This document shows positions 13,596-13,649 of a stretch of 13,649 nucleotides of DNA, one piece after another. The stretch covers positions 1-13,649 of the forward strand of contig CAIQPA010000655.1 of assembly GCA_903873545.1 (NCBI GenBank), given 5' to 3'. The translations under genes and the position numbers were made by a program. The notes beneath the pieces are model-generated. The model did no database searches. It saw only the letters and a list, made by a program, of their open reading frames with translations, and was not told where the DNA came from. The stretch is from an uncultured delta proteobacterium. Its GTDB lineage: Bacteria > Myxococcota_A > Bradymonadia > REDH01. Position 1 is the first letter of the stretch. Each line of letters opens with the position of its first letter.

Positions 13596-13649
13596 ATGTC
13601 TGACCGCATCATCCTCGACCCGCCCGGACCCGACCCCGCCTACATGGGA
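13596..13649 (+). CDS. start of an unidentified gene (runs off window)
   Basis: ATG 13596 opens 18 codons to the window end, beginning MSDRIILDPPGPDP. CGGAG lies 3-4 bases upstream, rather close. It is 18 bases after the stop of the TM2-like gene, in the same direction, as in an operon. Too little is visible to name a family. Confidence 0.5.
   Translation, partial: MSDRIILDPPGPDPAYMG

Noticed and set aside
1..13649. Phage-defence island, prophage or transposon
   Set aside because: No integrase, transposase, phage structural gene, tRNA attachment site or terminal repeat was seen; the kinase-NTPase-TPR protein alone does not establish a defence system.

Overview
This is a GC-rich, gene-dense stretch of a bacterial chromosome. 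The long Ser/Thr-kinase–ATPase–TPR protein, the ECF sigma factor gene and the many genes of unknown role fit a myxobacterium (Myxococcota) or a relative. That placement is an inference from gene content; there is no rRNA or marker gene here.

Layout. (a) 1-1060: the start of a DesC-like ferredoxin/flavin reductase (minus) diverges from a FabR/DesT-type TetR regulator (plus), the usual arrangement for control of fatty-acid desaturation. (b) 1057-2840, minus strand: a probable metal- or redox-related cluster read in the order tandem-CDGSH iron-sulfur protein, secreted cysteine-rich metallothionein-like protein (eight CxC motifs), ECF-type sigma factor, six-helix membrane protein with a cysteine-rich external loop. 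Its last stop overlaps the TetR stop. (c) 2969-4960, minus: a large polytopic membrane protein resembling GT-C-type proteins. (d) 5092-5748, plus: a TehB-like SAM methyltransferase, followed by a 39-codon 5' remnant of a family 2 glycosyltransferase (5778-5897) and then, in the same frame after one stop codon, the 1166-residue kinase-ATPase-TPR protein (5901-9401). (e) 9398-12669, minus: a four-gene operon of an M48 zinc metallopeptidase and three tandem AIM24-family proteins; its last stop overlaps the kinase stop. (f) 12763-13649, plus: a thiol-dependent arsenate reductase, a small TM2-like membrane protein with a TTG start, and the first 18 codons of another gene.

The most interesting groupings are two. 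The sigma factor, six-helix Cys-loop membrane protein and secreted CxC-rich protein have the same parts list as the ECF/NrsF/bufferin copper-response operons, but the sequences look unrelated. The M48 peptidase with three AIM24 paralogues pairs two families whose mitochondrial members (OMA1, AIM24) both sit in the inner membrane. No stretch over 300 bases lacks a gene. I found no tRNA, rRNA, CRISPR array or transposase.
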